A stretch of DNA of 64,000 bases from positions 2,418,001-2,482,000 of the forward strand of contig NZ_CP074149.1 of the NCBI RefSeq assembly GCF_019968765.1. Direction: 5' to 3'. This DNA comes from Enterobacter sp. JBIWA008. Its GTDB lineage: Bacteria; Pseudomonadota; Gammaproteobacteria; Enterobacterales; Enterobacteriaceae. Both the position numbers and the translations under genes were made by a program. Position 1 is the first letter of the stretch; each line of letters starts with the position of its first letter. The notes under the pieces are model-generated. The model was not told where the DNA came from. It searched no databases and saw nothing but the letters and a program-made list of their open reading frames with translations. Positions 17,667 through 27,218 of this stretch are shown here, in pieces.

Positions 17667-18311
17667 ATGTTGGCTGCACATATTGGGAAATTTGCCATGA
17701 CTCTGGGGGCGCTGCTGGTCAGCGGCCAGCTGTTTGCTCACTCGCACGGCCATCAGATGACCGAAGCGGAACAGAAAGCGGCGAACGGCGTGTTTGAGGA
17801 TAAGGACGTGAAGGACAGAGCGCTGTCTGACTGGGACGGAACATGGCAGTCGGTCTATCCGTTCCTGCTGGACGGCTCTCTGGATCCGGTCTTTAAGCAG
17901 AAAGCGCAGAAGGATAAAAGCAAATCCTTTGACGAGGTGAAAGCCTACTACCGCACGGGTTATGCGACGGACGTGGATGCCATCGGCATCGAAAACAACG
18001 TGATGGAATTCCATAAAGGCAAAGCGGTCAGCCGCTGTCAGTATGATTACAGCGGCTACAAAATACTGACCTACGCATCGGGCAAAAAAGGCGTTCGCTA
18101 TCTGTTTGAGTGTAAGGATGCCGGCAGCAAGGCACCGAAGTTTGTTCAGTTCAGCGACCATACCATCGCACCGAAGGCCTCATCACATTTCCACATTTTC
18201 ATGGGCAACACCTCTCACGAGGCGCTGCTGAAAGAGATGGATAACTGGCCGACCTATTACCCGAATGAGATGTACAAAGAGCAGGTGGTGGAGGAGATGT
18301 TGCACCACTAG
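17667..18311 (+). CDS. zinT: ZinT, periplasmic zinc-binding protein
   Basis: A 214-residue secreted protein matching E. coli ZinT (YodA). A signal peptide of about 24 residues ends near LFAHSHG, and a short His-rich segment (HSHGHQM) follows. The calycin-fold body carries [27 protein letters not shown] and the zinc-ligand motif SSHFHIFMG. ZinT binds zinc in the periplasm and passes it to the ZnuABC importer under zinc starvation. The perfect Zur box directly upstream fits that. The N-terminus differs from E. coli but the start is supported by GAGGGTG. Confidence 0.95.
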   Translation: MLAAHIGKFAMTLGALLVSGQLFAHSHGHQMTEAEQKAANGVFEDKDVKDRALSDWDGTWQSVYPFLLDGSLDPVFKQKAQKDKSKSFDEVKAYYRTGYATDVDAIGIENNVMEFHKGKAVSRCQYDYSGYKILTYASGKKGVRYLFECKDAGSKAPKFVQFSDHTIAPKASSHFHIFMGNTSHEALLKEMDNWPTYYPNEMYKEQVVEEMLHH

Positions 18312-18323
18312 GTTGTTTCTTTT

Positions 18324-18351
18324 GCCGGGGGGCGGCTTCGCCTTACCCGGC
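18324..18351. repeat. REP-type palindromic element
   Basis: GCCGGG...CCCGGC with GGCGGCTTCGCC inside is the classic enterobacterial REP form. It sits between convergent zinT and ydeE and may protect or end both transcripts. Confidence 0.8.
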
Positions 18352-18360
18352 CTGCATTCG

Positions 18361-19554
18361 CTACGCCGCTTTGGGTGACTCGCACCACGCCTTCACGCTC
18401 ATCCCGCGCAAAATCATCAGCCAGGCTATGACGATGGCGACCATCATGATCGCAAAGAGCGACCAGTGCGGCAGGTTGGTCAGAATGATACCGGTGATCA
18501 TCGGGTTTGCCGCCGCGCCGAGCCAGCCCAGCGCCTGCGCGGAGAAATAGCTCGCCTTCATTCCCGGTGGAGCAATGTTGTCGATCAGCATGTATTCACC
18601 CGGAGCATAGATAATCTCACCCAGGGTAAAAATGGCGGCAGCGATGCCCCAGTAAACCAGGTTTTCTCCGGAGAGCATAAAGCCCCCCAGCCCCACGATA
18701 AAAAACAGGGTGGCGAGGGTCATCAGCGGGCGAATATTGCTGGCAGAGATCTTACGACCCAGCGCATATTGCAGCGTCACCACCACCGCGGCGTTGACTG
18801 GCAGCACCACGGCGACCACCTTTTCGGCGAAATCACTGTCCGCATGCGCGGCCAGAACGTATTGCGAAATACAGCTCGCGAACGACCCGCCCACGTATGA
18901 CGCCAGCAGTCCAGAGAGCGTATACCAGAACAGCGCGCGGTCTTTCAGCAATACCGACGGCTGCCACGGCGTCTTCTCCTCTGCGGTATCTAACGCTACG
19001 CTTTTTTGCACAAAGAAATGGATAAAGCCCAGCGGCAGGGCGGCGCAGAAGGCCGCCAGCCAGAACGGCAGCTGCAGGCTGTACATCACCAGCAGGGTGC
19101 CAATCGGCGGGCCGACCGTCCAGCCAATGTTAAGGAAGCTGTAGTTCAGCGAGAAGACCCGCGCCTTCTGGCTGGAGGTGAGTACGTCTGAGAACCATGC
19201 TTTCAGCACCGTCGAAAAGACGGAGTAGGCGCAGTTGATCAGCGCAAAGAACAGCACCACCAGCGTGACGTTATCGACCAGCGGGATCGCCACAAATCCG
19301 GCGATAAACGCCACAATCGCGATCAGCATGTAGCGTTTTTTATCAAACTTATCGGCCAGAATGCCAAATCCCAGGCTAAACACCACGCCTATAGTCAGCG
19401 CAATCGTCAGGGCATAACCAATATTCTCGACGCTCATGCTGTAGACGCGCGTGAGATAAATGGTCATAAACGGCAGCGTTGCCCCTCTACCGATGGTTAA
19501 CAACAATGACGATGCCAGCAGCGCTGCGGTTGAGCGCCTGAGAGATGGTTTCAT
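18361..19554 (-). CDS. ydeE: YdeE, MFS efflux transporter
   Basis: A 397-residue major facilitator protein with 12 predicted helices, matching E. coli YdeE (395 residues) through long blocks such as LLTIGRGATLPFMTIYL, FSLGFGILADKFDKKRYM, EKVVAVVLPVNAA and GEIIYAPGEYMLIDNIAPP. E. coli YdeE has been linked to export of dipeptides. The loop 2-3 motif GILADKFDKKR is the MFS signature A. As in E. coli it lies next to eamA, here divergent from it. Confidence 0.93.
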   Translation of the reverse strand: MKPSLRRSTAALLASSLLLTIGRGATLPFMTIYLTRVYSMSVENIGYALTIALTIGVVFSLGFGILADKFDKKRYMLIAIVAFIAGFVAIPLVDNVTLVVLFFALINCAYSVFSTVLKAWFSDVLTSSQKARVFSLNYSFLNIGWTVGPPIGTLLVMYSLQLPFWLAAFCAALPLGFIHFFVQKSVALDTAEEKTPWQPSVLLKDRALFWYTLSGLLASYVGGSFASCISQYVLAAHADSDFAEKVVAVVLPVNAAVVVTLQYALGRKISASNIRPLMTLATLFFIVGLGGFMLSGENLVYWGIAAAIFTLGEIIYAPGEYMLIDNIAPPGMKASYFSAQALGWLGAAANPMITGIILTNLPHWSLFAIMMVAIVIAWLMILRGMSVKAWCESPKAA

Positions 19555-19739
19555 ATTCCTGCCCGACAGTTGCTTATGCTTTTATTAGACGTGTGTTAAC
19601 AGGATTACCATGACATAAGGGGCTTGTATAGCGCCTGATTTATCCCTAAGTGCTTCAGCTGCCTGCCAGAATTAATGATCTTCTCGCAGCGTACTTTTTT
19701 CTGTTACCTTGAAGTGTTAACAAATTATTAATAATTCAG

Positions 19740-19747
19740 GGGCAGGG
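19740..19747 (+). other. KOPS-like octamer
   Basis: GGGCAGGG matches the FtsK-orienting consensus GGGNAGGG and points rightward, toward the dif site at 51.8 kb. It also works as the start of the eamA leader. One octamer alone is weak evidence. Confidence 0.4.
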
Positions 19748-19748
19748 T

Positions 19749-20654
19749 ATGACGCGGAAAGACGGGCTGCTGGCATTGCTGGTGGTCGTAGTATGGGGGC
19801 TCAACTTTGTGGTCATTAAGCTGGGGCTGCACAACATGCCGCCGCTGATGCTGGCCGGTTTACGTTTTATGCTGGTCGCTTTCCCGGCCATCTTCTTTGT
19901 GGCTCGTCCAACGATCCCCTTTAAACTGCTGCTGGGCTACGGTCTGACCATCAGCTTTGGCCAGTTCGCGTTTCTCTTTTGCGCCATCAAGTTCGGTATG
20001 CCAGCCGGTCTTGCCTCGCTGGTGCTACAGGCGCAGGCGTTCTTTACCATTATTCTCGGCGCCTTCGTGTTTGGCGAACGTTTGCAGGGCAAACAGCTGG
20101 CAGGCATTACGCTCGCGGTGTTCGGCGTGCTGGTGCTCATTGAGGCCAGCCTGAACGGTCAGCATGTGGCGCTGCTCGGGTTTATGTTGACGCTGGCGGC
20201 GGGGCTGAGCTGGGCGTGCGGGAATATCTTCAACAAGCTGATTATGCAGCACGAGGCGCGCCCGCAGGTGATGTCCCTGGTGGTCTGGAGCGCGCTGATC
20301 CCGATAATTCCGTTTCTGGCGGCGTCGTTTATTCTGGATGGTCCTGATCTGATGCTGAAGAGTCTGGTCGACATCGATCTGACCACGATCCTTTCTCTTG
20401 TCTATCTGGCCTTTGTCGCCACCATTGTGGGCTACGGAATTTGGGGATCGCTGCTGGGGCGTTATGAAACCTGGCGCGTGGCGCCGTTATCCCTGCTGGT
20501 GCCGGTGGTGGGGCTTGCCAGCGCGGCACTCTTGCTGGATGAAACGCTGAGCGCGCTGCAGCTGTTTGGCGCCGTGCTGATCATGGCCGGGCTGTACATT
20601 AACGTGTTTGGTCTACGGGTTCGTCGGGCGACGCGGGTAAGCGAAAAGGCATAA
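19749..20654 (+). CDS. eamA: EamA, O-acetylserine/cysteine exporter
   Basis: A 301-residue DMT exporter with two EamA repeats and ten helices, matching E. coli EamA/YdeD (299 residues): VVVVWGLNFVVIK, NMPPLMLAGLRFMLVAFPAIFF, GMPAGLASLVLQAQAFFTI, GYGIWGSLLGRYETWRVAPLSLLVPVVGL. In E. coli it exports cysteine and O-acetylserine. The neighbouring order ydeE-eamA-marB is as in E. coli. CAGGGGCAGGGT forms the ribosome-binding region. Confidence 0.94.
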   Translation: MTRKDGLLALLVVVVWGLNFVVIKLGLHNMPPLMLAGLRFMLVAFPAIFFVARPTIPFKLLLGYGLTISFGQFAFLFCAIKFGMPAGLASLVLQAQAFFTIILGAFVFGERLQGKQLAGITLAVFGVLVLIEASLNGQHVALLGFMLTLAAGLSWACGNIFNKLIMQHEARPQVMSLVVWSALIPIIPFLAASFILDGPDLMLKSLVDIDLTTILSLVYLAFVATIVGYGIWGSLLGRYETWRVAPLSLLVPVVGLASAALLLDETLSALQLFGAVLIMAGLYINVFGLRVRRATRVSEKA

Positions 20655-20684
20655 AAAAAGCCCCGCGTCTGCGGGGCAAAAACG
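20652..20684 (-). terminator. marRAB terminator
   Basis: GCCCCGC / GCGGGGC with a GTCT loop (20660-20677). Read on the minus strand the hairpin is followed by a run of seven T, so it mainly ends the marRAB transcript; it sits between convergent eamA and marB. Confidence 0.9.
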
Positions 20685-20686
20685 AA

Positions 20687-20905
20687 TCAGAGGCCGTGCT
20701 GATTATAATAAGGCACGCCTAATTCGTCGGATTTGTCGCTACCAGCACCCATATGGTTGAAATCATAAGGCGACTGGCCATGTGCTGACGGCAAAATCAT
20801 CGTATCAGGATTATTTTGCTGCGTTGCACGAGGGGGTTGCTCCGCGAAGGTCTGGCTGGAGAACAGCACCAGCAAGGCGAGGGCGGCGGAGGCGGTAACT
20901 TTCAT
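20687..20905 (-). CDS. marB: MarB, small periplasmic mar operon protein
   Basis: A 72-residue protein with a signal peptide (about residues 1-21, cleaved after FAE or FA-E) and the conserved C-terminal block DFNHMGAGSDKSDELGVPYYNQH found in E. coli MarB, which is also 72 residues. MarB lowers marA expression indirectly by an unsettled mechanism. It is the third gene of marRAB, 33 bp after marA. Confidence 0.93.
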   Translation of the reverse strand: MKVTASAALALLVLFSSQTFAEQPPRATQQNNPDTMILPSAHGQSPYDFNHMGAGSDKSDELGVPYYNQHGL

Positions 20906-20938
20906 GATTTCCTCGGTTACGTCTGTTACAGGCGATGA

Positions 20939-21319
20939 TTAACTACAGTGTTTTAACGGATACAGGTATCGGGATTCGCCCGGCACGCTGGTGATTCGGT
21001 ACTTATGAGGCGGCACGTCAAAATAGTTCTTGAACGTACGCGTCAGGGTTTGTTGCGATTCAAATCCGTAACGCTCCGCCAGATAAAGGATCGGCTCATT
21101 GCTTTCTTTCAGTTTCTGGGCAATTTCCGTCAGCTTGCGGCTGCGAATATATTGACCTAATGAATGACCGGTCTCTTTTTTGAACATCCGTTGCAGGTGC
21201 CATTTGGAGTAACCTGAACGCTCTGACACTTTTTCAAGGGAGAGCGGCGATTCCAGGTTGTCCTCGATCCAGTCCAAAATGCTATGAATGGTGATAGCGT
21301 CAGTATTGCGTCTGGACAT
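20939..21319 (-). CDS. marA: MarA, multiple antibiotic resistance activator
   Basis: A 126-residue AraC-type activator with only the two helix-turn-helix units, nearly identical to E. coli Mar[40 protein letters not shown] and [32 protein letters not shown]. It binds marboxes and turns on the mar/sox/rob regulon. Start: AGAGG lies seven bases before the ATG at 21319 and only one base before an upstream ATG at 21325, so MSRRNTDA is preferred. It begins 20 bp after marR. Confidence 0.96.
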   Translation of the reverse strand: MSRRNTDAITIHSILDWIEDNLESPLSLEKVSERSGYSKWHLQRMFKKETGHSLGQYIRSRKLTEIAQKLKESNEPILYLAERYGFESQQTLTRTFKNYFDVPPHKYRITSVPGESRYLYPLKHCS

Positions 21320-21339
21320 CGTCATACCTCTTTTTCTGT

Positions 21340-21774
21340 TTACGGCAGTATTTTCTTAAGCAAAAGCTCAAGGGTTGCCACTTCATCTGCCGTTAAGTTT
21401 TTTGTTAGTTCCTGATGCAGTGTTTGTCCTACTAATTGATGACATTGCTCGCACATGGCCGCGCCATCGCTGGTCAGCTTCACCAGTACGCCGCGTTTGT
21501 CATTCGGGTTAGGGCTTCGTTCTATCCATCCTTTGCAGACGAGACGATCGAGCATGCGGGTTAACGCACCCAGATCGACAGAGAGCACCTTTTTCAGCTC
21601 AACCGGTGTGATACACACTTCGCAGCGAATGGAACACAGCACTTTGAACTGTGTTGCGGTGATATCCAGCGGTGACAGATAGTCGTTGAGCAGGCGATCT
21701 TTTTTCTGATTGACCATATGTATAAGACGACCCAGCGGAACAACGTCGTTAAAGATATCACTGGTGCTTTTCAC
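21340..21774 (-). CDS. marR: MarR, repressor of the mar operon
   Basis: A 144-residue winged-helix repressor matching E. coli MarR, including [54 protein letters not shown] sequence with the DNA-binding helix and Cys residues conserved. GTG at 21774 is taken as start because it gives [10 protein letters not shown] and exactly the 144 residues of the E. coli protein; longer in-frame versions would cross operator site II. It represses its own operon from the two operator sites upstream. Confidence 0.95.
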   Translation of the reverse strand: MKSTSDIFNDVVPLGRLIHMVNQKKDRLLNDYLSPLDITATQFKVLCSIRCEVCITPVELKKVLSVDLGALTRMLDRLVCKGWIERSPNPNDKRGVLVKLTSDGAAMCEQCHQLVGQTLHQELTKNLTADEVATLELLLKKILP

Positions 21775-21779
21775 AATGG

Positions 21780-21873
21780 TTGCCCTGGCAAGTAGTTTAG
21801 TCACGGCAGATATTATTGCTCAGGCAAGTATAAGTCAACTGAATGAGTCAGCCGATGCCACGAATAGCTAAAA
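21780..21873 (-). promoter_or_regulatory. mar control region: two MarR sites and a marbox
   Basis: MarR site II core TTGCCCTGGCAA (21780-21791) touches the marR start. Site I core TTGCTCAGGCAA (21816-21827) overlaps the promoter, whose TTGACT -35 lies near 21836. A marbox-like sequence, read on this strand as TTTTAGCTATTCGTGGCATC, lies at 21854-21873, the position used by MarA, SoxS and Rob in E. coli. The layout matches E. coli marO, with base changes in the marbox. Confidence 0.88.
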
Positions 21874-22030
21874 CGTTTCATGAACTTTTTTTGAGGTATT
21901 TCAAATCATATAGATAACTCAGGGTTATCCTTTTTCAGGGAAAATAATCGTTACGTTGCACTGATGGCCTAACGCCACGCTTTCCCCCTATACTTGCGGG
22001 AATCAATATGGATAAGGACGACGAGGCATT

Positions 22031-22696
22031 ATGTTGGATTTGATTAAAGCAGTGGGTCTTGGGCTGGTGGTGTTGCTGCCGTTGGCTAACCCGTTAACGA
22101 CGGTGGCGCTTTTCCTCGGGCTGGCAGGGAATATGAACAGCGCCGAGCGTAACCATCAGTCGATGATGGCCTCGGTGTATGTGTTTGCCATCATGATGGT
22201 GGCTTATTACGCTGGACAGGTGGTGATGAACACCTTCGGGATTTCTATCCCTGGCCTGCGCATCGCCGGGGGGCTCATTGTCGCCTTCATCGGTTTCCGC
22301 ATGCTGTTCCCGGCGCAAAAAGCGCATGAGTCGCCGGAAGCGGCCAGCAAATCGGAAGAGCTGGAGACCGAACCGAGTGCCAATATTGCCTTTGTGCCGC
22401 TGGCCATGCCGAGCACGGCGGGGCCGGGTACCATCGCGATGATCATCAGCTCTGCATCAACGGTGCGAGACAGCGCAACTTTCCCGGACTGGGTGCTGAC
22501 GGTTGCGCCGCCGCTGATTTTTGCGATTATCGGGGTTATCGTGTGGGCATCGCTGCGCAGCTCTGGCGCCATTATGCGCTGGGTTGGCAAGGGGGGAATC
22601 GAGGCGATTTCCCGTCTGATGGGCTTCTTGCTGGTCTGTATGGGCGTACAGTTTATTATTAACGGCGTGCTGGAAATTATTAAGACCTATCATTGA
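22031..22696 (+). CDS. marC: MarC, inner-membrane protein
   Basis: A 221-residue six-helix membrane protein of the MarC/UPF0056 family, identical in length to E. coli MarC. Motifs: [35 protein letters not shown] and [19 protein letters not shown]. It is divergent from marRAB. Despite its name, deletion in E. coli does not change the multiple-resistance phenotype; function is unknown. Confidence 0.94.
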   Translation: MLDLIKAVGLGLVVLLPLANPLTTVALFLGLAGNMNSAERNHQSMMASVYVFAIMMVAYYAGQVVMNTFGISIPGLRIAGGLIVAFIGFRMLFPAQKAHESPEAASKSEELETEPSANIAFVPLAMPSTAGPGTIAMIISSASTVRDSATFPDWVLTVAPPLIFAIIGVIVWASLRSSGAIMRWVGKGGIEAISRLMGFLLVCMGVQFIINGVLEIIKTYH

Positions 22697-22703
22697 TGTG
22701 ATT

Positions 22704-22729
22704 GCCGGGTGGCGCTGCGCTTACCCGGC
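22704..22729. repeat. REP-type palindromic element
   Basis: GCCGGGTGGCGCTGCGC followed by TTACCCGGC is a textbook enterobacterial REP unit. It lies between convergent marC and sotB. Confidence 0.85.
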
Positions 22730-22740
22730 ACAAACACACC

Positions 22741-23937
22741 TCACCCGTGCTGCCCCTGTTCCTCCAGCGCCACCGGCCATTTACGGAAGATGAGCACCGA
22801 CCAGATAAACGCCGCAAGTGCCGGAATGGCCCCCAGATAGCCAATCGACGACATCGATACGTGAAGTATTACCTGATTTCCCACCAGCGCGCCCGCGCCA
22901 ATCCCGAGATTGAAAATTCCGGAGAACAGCGACATCGCGACGTCCGTAGCATCCGGTGCCAGGGCCAGAACTTTCACCTGCATGCCCAGACCAATAATCA
23001 TGATCGCCACGCCCCAGAACAGGCTGAGGATCGCCAGATGACTTTCCCTGCCTGCGGCAGGCATCAGCAGCAGCAGGCAGGCCAGCAGCAGACCGATAGC
23101 GCAGTTCACCAGCGTCGAGGCATGCCGGTTACCCAGCTTACCGAACAGCACGCTGCCGATAATGCCCGCGCCGCCGAGGATCAACAGTAAAACGGTGGCA
23201 AAGTTGGCGCTAAAGCCCGCCACCACCTGCACAAACGGTTCAATGTAGCTATACGCCGTGTAATGGGCCGTCACCACAATGACGGTAAGCAGGTAGATAC
23301 TCAGCAGCGCCGGGCGACGCATCAGCAGCGGAAGGCTTTTTAGGGAGCCGGAATGTTCGCTCGGCAGCGCGGGCAGCAGCTTAATCAGGCACACCAGCGT
23401 GACCAGTGCGCCCATACCAATGGCGAAGAAAGTAGTACGCCAGCCGAAGTATTGCCCTACGATGCGGCCAATCGGCAGACCCAGCACCATCGCCAGTGCG
23501 GTACCGGTGGCAATCAGGCTCAGCGCCTGCGCGCGTTTCCCCGCTGGCGCGAGTCGTATAGCCAGCGACGCGGTGATCGACCAGAACACCGCATGGGCAA
23601 ATGCAATGCCGATACGGCTAATGACCAGCACCGTAAAATTCCACGCCATAAACGACAGGACATGGCTGGCGATGAACAGCACAAAAAGACCGATCAGCAG
23701 CCTGCGCCGCTCCATCTGGCTGGTCAGCAGCATAAAGGGCAAGGACATCAGCGCCACTACCCAGGCGTAGATGGTCAACATAATGCCCACCTGCGCCGTT
23801 TCCATCTGGAAACTTTCAGCGATGTCAGACAACAGCCCAACCGGAACAAATTCTGTGGTGTTAAAAATAAACGCGGCAATGGCCAGCGTGACCACGCGTA
23901 GCCACGCAACCCTGCGGGAAACTGTGTTCGTTGTCAT
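22741..23937 (-). CDS. sotB: SotB (YdeA), sugar/arabinose efflux MFS transporter
   Basis: A 398-residue MFS protein with 12 helices, matching E. coli SotB/Yde[40 protein letters not shown] and [19 protein letters not shown]. In E. coli it exports L-arabinose and related sugars or IPTG. It is convergent with marC across a REP element, the E. coli order. The divergent neighbours are the PhzF pair. Confidence 0.92.
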   Translation of the reverse strand: MTTNTVSRRVAWLRVVTLAIAAFIFNTTEFVPVGLLSDIAESFQMETAQVGIMLTIYAWVVALMSLPFMLLTSQMERRRLLIGLFVLFIASHVLSFMAWNFTVLVISRIGIAFAHAVFWSITASLAIRLAPAGKRAQALSLIATGTALAMVLGLPIGRIVGQYFGWRTTFFAIGMGALVTLVCLIKLLPALPSEHSGSLKSLPLLMRRPALLSIYLLTVIVVTAHYTAYSYIEPFVQVVAGFSANFATVLLLILGGAGIIGSVLFGKLGNRHASTLVNCAIGLLLACLLLLMPAAGRESHLAILSLFWGVAIMIIGLGMQVKVLALAPDATDVAMSLFSGIFNLGIGAGALVGNQVILHVSMSSIGYLGAIPALAAFIWSVLIFRKWPVALEEQGQHG

Positions 23938-24114
23938 AGGGATGTCGGAGGTTCGTTGCTGAAAAGAAGAGGAGTCGATCTTAAAACGTTGAACGGCGAA
24001 AACTCAACCATTATGTGACGCAGATCGCAATATTTACCTTATGAAAGCGGTAGCCGGGAACCCAGTTTTCATTGAAGATAACGGAACAACACAATAAAAA
24101 CAGGCGGTAAGGCT

Positions 24115-24903
24115 ATGCAGGAGATTGATTTTTATCTGGTAGATGCGTTCAGCGATACCTCATTCGGCGGCAACCCGGCGGCCGTTTGCCCGCTGAAGTC
24201 GTGGTTGCCCGATGAGACCTTACTGAAAATGGCGCAGCAGCATAATCAGTCGGAAACGGCTTTTTTCGTCTGCGGTAAAGGGGGCATTGAGCTACGCTGG
24301 TTTACCACGCTCACCGAAGTCAATCTCTGCGGCCACGCTACGCTTGCGGCCGCGCACGTGTTGTTTACCGAGCTGGACTACCCGGACTCGCGGATCCACT
24401 TTGAAACCGCCTCTGGCCGCCTGACGGTCAGCCGGGAGGGGGAGTGGATGACCCTGGACTTCCCGGCATGTCCAACCCATGAAGAGACGCCCCCACCGGA
24501 GATGCTCTCGGCGCTGGGCATCAGCCGCTACGTTGAAGCCCGTAAAGGGCGCGCCTGGCTGATCGTTCTGGAGAATCACCAGCAGGTTGAAGCGCTTGCG
24601 CCACGCTACTCGGCGATGACGCCGGGCGAGCATAAGGTGAGCGTTACGGCGCGCGGTGAAGGGGAATATGATTTTGTCAGCCGCTTTTTCTCCCCGGGCG
24701 TTTCCGTCCCGGAAGACCCGGTCACCGGCTCCGCGCACACCATGCTGATCCCGCACTGGAGCGAAAAGCTGGGCAAAACGACGATGTTCGCTCGTCAGGT
24801 TTCAGCGCGCGGTGGCGACGTGCGCTGTGAGCTGAAAGGTTCGCGCGTGCTGATGAGCGGGCAGGCCGCGCTTTATCTGAAAGGCACAGTTTTTCTGCGC
24901 TAA
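24115..24903 (+). CDS. PhzF family isomerase-like protein, copy 1
   Basis: A 262-residue protein of the PhzF/DapF-fold family, related to E. coli YddE. Family motifs: FGGNPAAVCPL, the predicted catalytic Glu47 in NQSETAFF, LCGHATLAAAHV, and the C-terminal SVPEDPVTGSAHTML. Such proteins are isomerases or epimerase-like enzymes acting on small acids; here the substrate is unknown. The next gene is a close tandem paralogue 27 bp downstream. No phenazine genes are nearby, so the name does not imply phenazine synthesis. Confidence 0.88.
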   Translation: MQEIDFYLVDAFSDTSFGGNPAAVCPLKSWLPDETLLKMAQQHNQSETAFFVCGKGGIELRWFTTLTEVNLCGHATLAAAHVLFTELDYPDSRIHFETASGRLTVSREGEWMTLDFPACPTHEETPPPEMLSALGISRYVEARKGRAWLIVLENHQQVEALAPRYSAMTPGEHKVSVTARGEGEYDFVSRFFSPGVSVPEDPVTGSAHTMLIPHWSEKLGKTTMFARQVSARGGDVRCELKGSRVLMSGQAALYLKGTVFLR

Positions 24904-24930
24904 AAACCCATAACAAGAGAGGAAGAGACA

Positions 24931-25722
24931 ATGCAGGAAATTGATTTTTATCTGGTGGATGCCTTCAGCGACAAAACCTTTGGCGGCAACGCCGCAGCGG
25001 TATGTCCTCTGGAAGAGTGGCTGCCGGACGAAACGCTGCTCAAAATGGCGCAGCAGCATAACCAGTCTGAGACCGCCTTTTTCGTGCGCACCGACGGCGG
25101 GTTTGAGCTGCGCTGGTTTACCACGCTGGATGAAATTAACCTGTGCGGTCACGCTACGCTTGCCGCATCGCACGTTATTTTCGAATACCTTGACTACCCG
25201 CACACCGAAATCACCTTCACCACCCGCTTCGTGGGTGAACTGACGGTTAAACGCAGCGGCGACTGGCTGACGCTAAACTTCCCCACGTGGTCGACGGAGG
25301 TTGTGGAGAATCCTCCCGAGGTGCTGTTTAGCGCGCTGGGCATCCCGGCGGCAAAAGAGGTGCGCGTCGGACGGGATTACATGGTGGTGCTGGAGAGCCA
25401 GCAGCAGGTGGAAGCATTAACGCCGGATATTGGGGCGATGCTTCCGCTGGATAAAATGGTCTGCGTGACCGCGCCGGGAGAAGAATATGACTTCGTCAGC
25501 CGCTTCTTCTGCCCGGGCGAAGGGGTGCCGGAAGACCCGGTTACCGGATCTGCCCACAGCATGCTGATTCCCTACTGGAGCGAAAAGCTGGGCAAAACGT
25601 CACTCAATGCCCGCCAGGTCTCGCACCGTGGCGGGGATCTGCGCTGCGAACTGAAGGGCGACCGCGTGCTGATTGGCGGCCAGGCTACCCTGTATCTGAA
25701 AGGGCGAATCTTCCTGCGCTAG
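24931..25722 (+). CDS. PhzF family isomerase-like protein, copy 2
   Basis: A 263-residue paralogue of the preceding gene; the first 14 residues (MQEIDFYLVDAFSD) are identical in both and most motifs match: GGNAAAVCPLEEW, NQSETAFFVR with Glu47, LCGHATLAASHV, GVPEDPVTGSAHSML. The middle third differs more, so substrate preference may have changed. AGAGAGGAAGAG provides a strong ribosome site. The two genes are probably cotranscribed. Confidence 0.88.
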   Translation: MQEIDFYLVDAFSDKTFGGNAAAVCPLEEWLPDETLLKMAQQHNQSETAFFVRTDGGFELRWFTTLDEINLCGHATLAASHVIFEYLDYPHTEITFTTRFVGELTVKRSGDWLTLNFPTWSTEVVENPPEVLFSALGIPAAKEVRVGRDYMVVLESQQQVEALTPDIGAMLPLDKMVCVTAPGEEYDFVSRFFCPGEGVPEDPVTGSAHSMLIPYWSEKLGKTSLNARQVSHRGGDLRCELKGDRVLIGGQATLYLKGRIFLR

Positions 25723-25805
25723 CTTAGTGACGCGCTATAAGTTAATACTATGAACCACCCCGGCAGGCCTGAGCTATGTTGATATAAAAAAGCAAGGAGC
25801 CTGCC

Positions 25806-26288
25806 ATGTATTCCATTACCTCTGAATCTGCACGTCATCCGGACATTCTCAGGTTGATCGCGGCGCTTGACCGCTACCAGAGCGAACTCTATCCCGCCGA
25901 AAGCAACCATCTGCTCGACCTCGCTGCGCTGCCGGAAGCCTCGCTGATCCTGATGGTCATTCGTGACCAGCAGCTTCAGGCCGTGGGTTGCGGTGCCATC
26001 GTTCTCAACGGCGACGGAACGGGGGAGATGAAGCGGGTCTATATCGATCCGGCCCATCGCGGGCAGCATCTCGGCGAGACGCTGCTGGCCGCCCTGGAGG
26101 ATGAAGCTCTGAGCCGCCATTGCCACACGGTAAGGCTGGAGACGGGCATCAAACAGCGCGCCGCGGTTGGTCTTTATGAACGGTGCGGATACGATTTGCG
26201 CCCGGCGTTTGCCCCGTACGCTGACGATCCGCTCAGCCTGTTTATGGAGAAGGCGCTGGTTGAAGACGTTCGTTTAGCAGCGCTATAA
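25806..26288 (+). CDS. GNAT family N-acetyltransferase
   Basis: A 160-residue GNAT protein. The acetyl-CoA-binding region is visible as [27 protein letters not shown], close to the consensus R/Q-x-x-G-x-G/A motif, with [13 protein letters not shown] near the end. Substrate unknown. The last 47 bp overlap the 3' end of the convergent ptrR gene, in antisense. AAGGAG lies just before the start. Confidence 0.85.
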   Translation: MYSITSESARHPDILRLIAALDRYQSELYPAESNHLLDLAALPEASLILMVIRDQQLQAVGCGAIVLNGDGTGEMKRVYIDPAHRGQHLGETLLAALEDEALSRHCHTVRLETGIKQRAAVGLYERCGYDLRPAFAPYADDPLSLFMEKALVEDVRLAAL

Positions 26289-27120
26289 AGGCCTCCAGCT
26301 GGCGGGTCATCGCCCCGCGTCGCCACACCAGCCAGGTAGTAAGCCAGCGCCAGTTTTCCGCCAGCGGCCAGGCTTCAACCTGATGATGTCCCGGCATACT
26401 CTCCAGCATTGAGCGCGGCATCAGCGCGATGCCCGCGCCAGCAATGACGCAGGCGAGCATGCCGTGGTAGGACTCCATCTCATGAATGCGGCCGGGAGTG
26501 GCGCGGTCAGCGTGAAACCAGCTCTCCAGGTGTCGGCGATACGAACAGTTGGCGCGAAAGGCATAAACGTCGCTGCCGCTCACCTGCGTAGCGCGTGAGA
26601 TTTCCGCGTGCCCGGCAGGCGTGACCAGCATCATCTCTTCCCGGTAGACCGGCATGCCCTCCAGCTCCGGATGCGAGAGTGGCCCGTCGACAAAGGCGGC
26701 GCTTAGGGTTCCCTCCAGTACGCCATCAATCATTGTCCCGGAAGGCCCGGTAGAAAGGGCAAACTGGATGCGCGGATAGCGCTGGTTAAACTGCGCCAGC
26801 GTTTCAGGAATGCGCACGGCGGCGGTACTTTCCAGCGCGCCGAGGGCAAATAGCCCCTGCGGCTCATCGCCCGCGACGACCATCCGCGCTTCATCCACCA
26901 GGGCAAGGATTTGCCTGCTGTAGCGCAGGAAGTTATGCCCGGCGGGGGATAGGCGCAAACGCTGGTTCTCACGAATAAACAGCTCAACGCCAAGATCGGC
27001 TTCCAGCTGGCGGATGCGGGTCGTCAGGTTAGACGGCACGCGATGCACCTTCTGCGCCGCCTGGGTGATACTGCCCGTCAGCGCGACGGCGTTGAACATT
27101 TCAAGCTGGGTTAAGTCCAT
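26242..27120 (-). CDS. ptrR: PtrR (YneJ), LysR family regulator
   Basis: A 292-residue LysR regulator nearly collinear with E. coli YneJ/Ptr[31 protein letters not shown] in the helix-turn-helix, [32 protein letters not shown], and a substrate-binding domain with [17 protein letters not shown] and [41 protein letters not shown]. It is divergent from sad, which PtrR controls in E. coli in connection with putrescine/GABA use. Its end overlaps the GNAT gene tail. Confidence 0.94.
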   Translation of the reverse strand: MDLTQLEMFNAVALTGSITQAAQKVHRVPSNLTTRIRQLEADLGVELFIRENQRLRLSPAGHNFLRYSRQILALVDEARMVVAGDEPQGLFALGALESTAAVRIPETLAQFNQRYPRIQFALSTGPSGTMIDGVLEGTLSAAFVDGPLSHPELEGMPVYREEMMLVTPAGHAEISRATQVSGSDVYAFRANCSYRRHLESWFHADRATPGRIHEMESYHGMLACVIAGAGIALMPRSMLESMPGHHQVEAWPLAENWRWLTTWLVWRRGAMTRQLEAFIALLNERLQPAPSP

Positions 27121-27218
27121 AATATTCTCGTTTCGTGAATAAGGTGGTTAGTATTATTCATTTTTAAGAAATAGCAGAGTGGGCCACAATGAATCAACCG
27201 AAATACGTGGAGAACATC

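Noticed and set aside
24115..25722. Phenazine biosynthesis cluster
   Set aside because: Only PhzF-like isomerases are present; no other phz genes.
27189..27218. Upstream ATG of sad giving a 472-residue protein
   Set aside because: The ATG at 27219 gives the exact length of E. coli Sad and has a better ribosome site.
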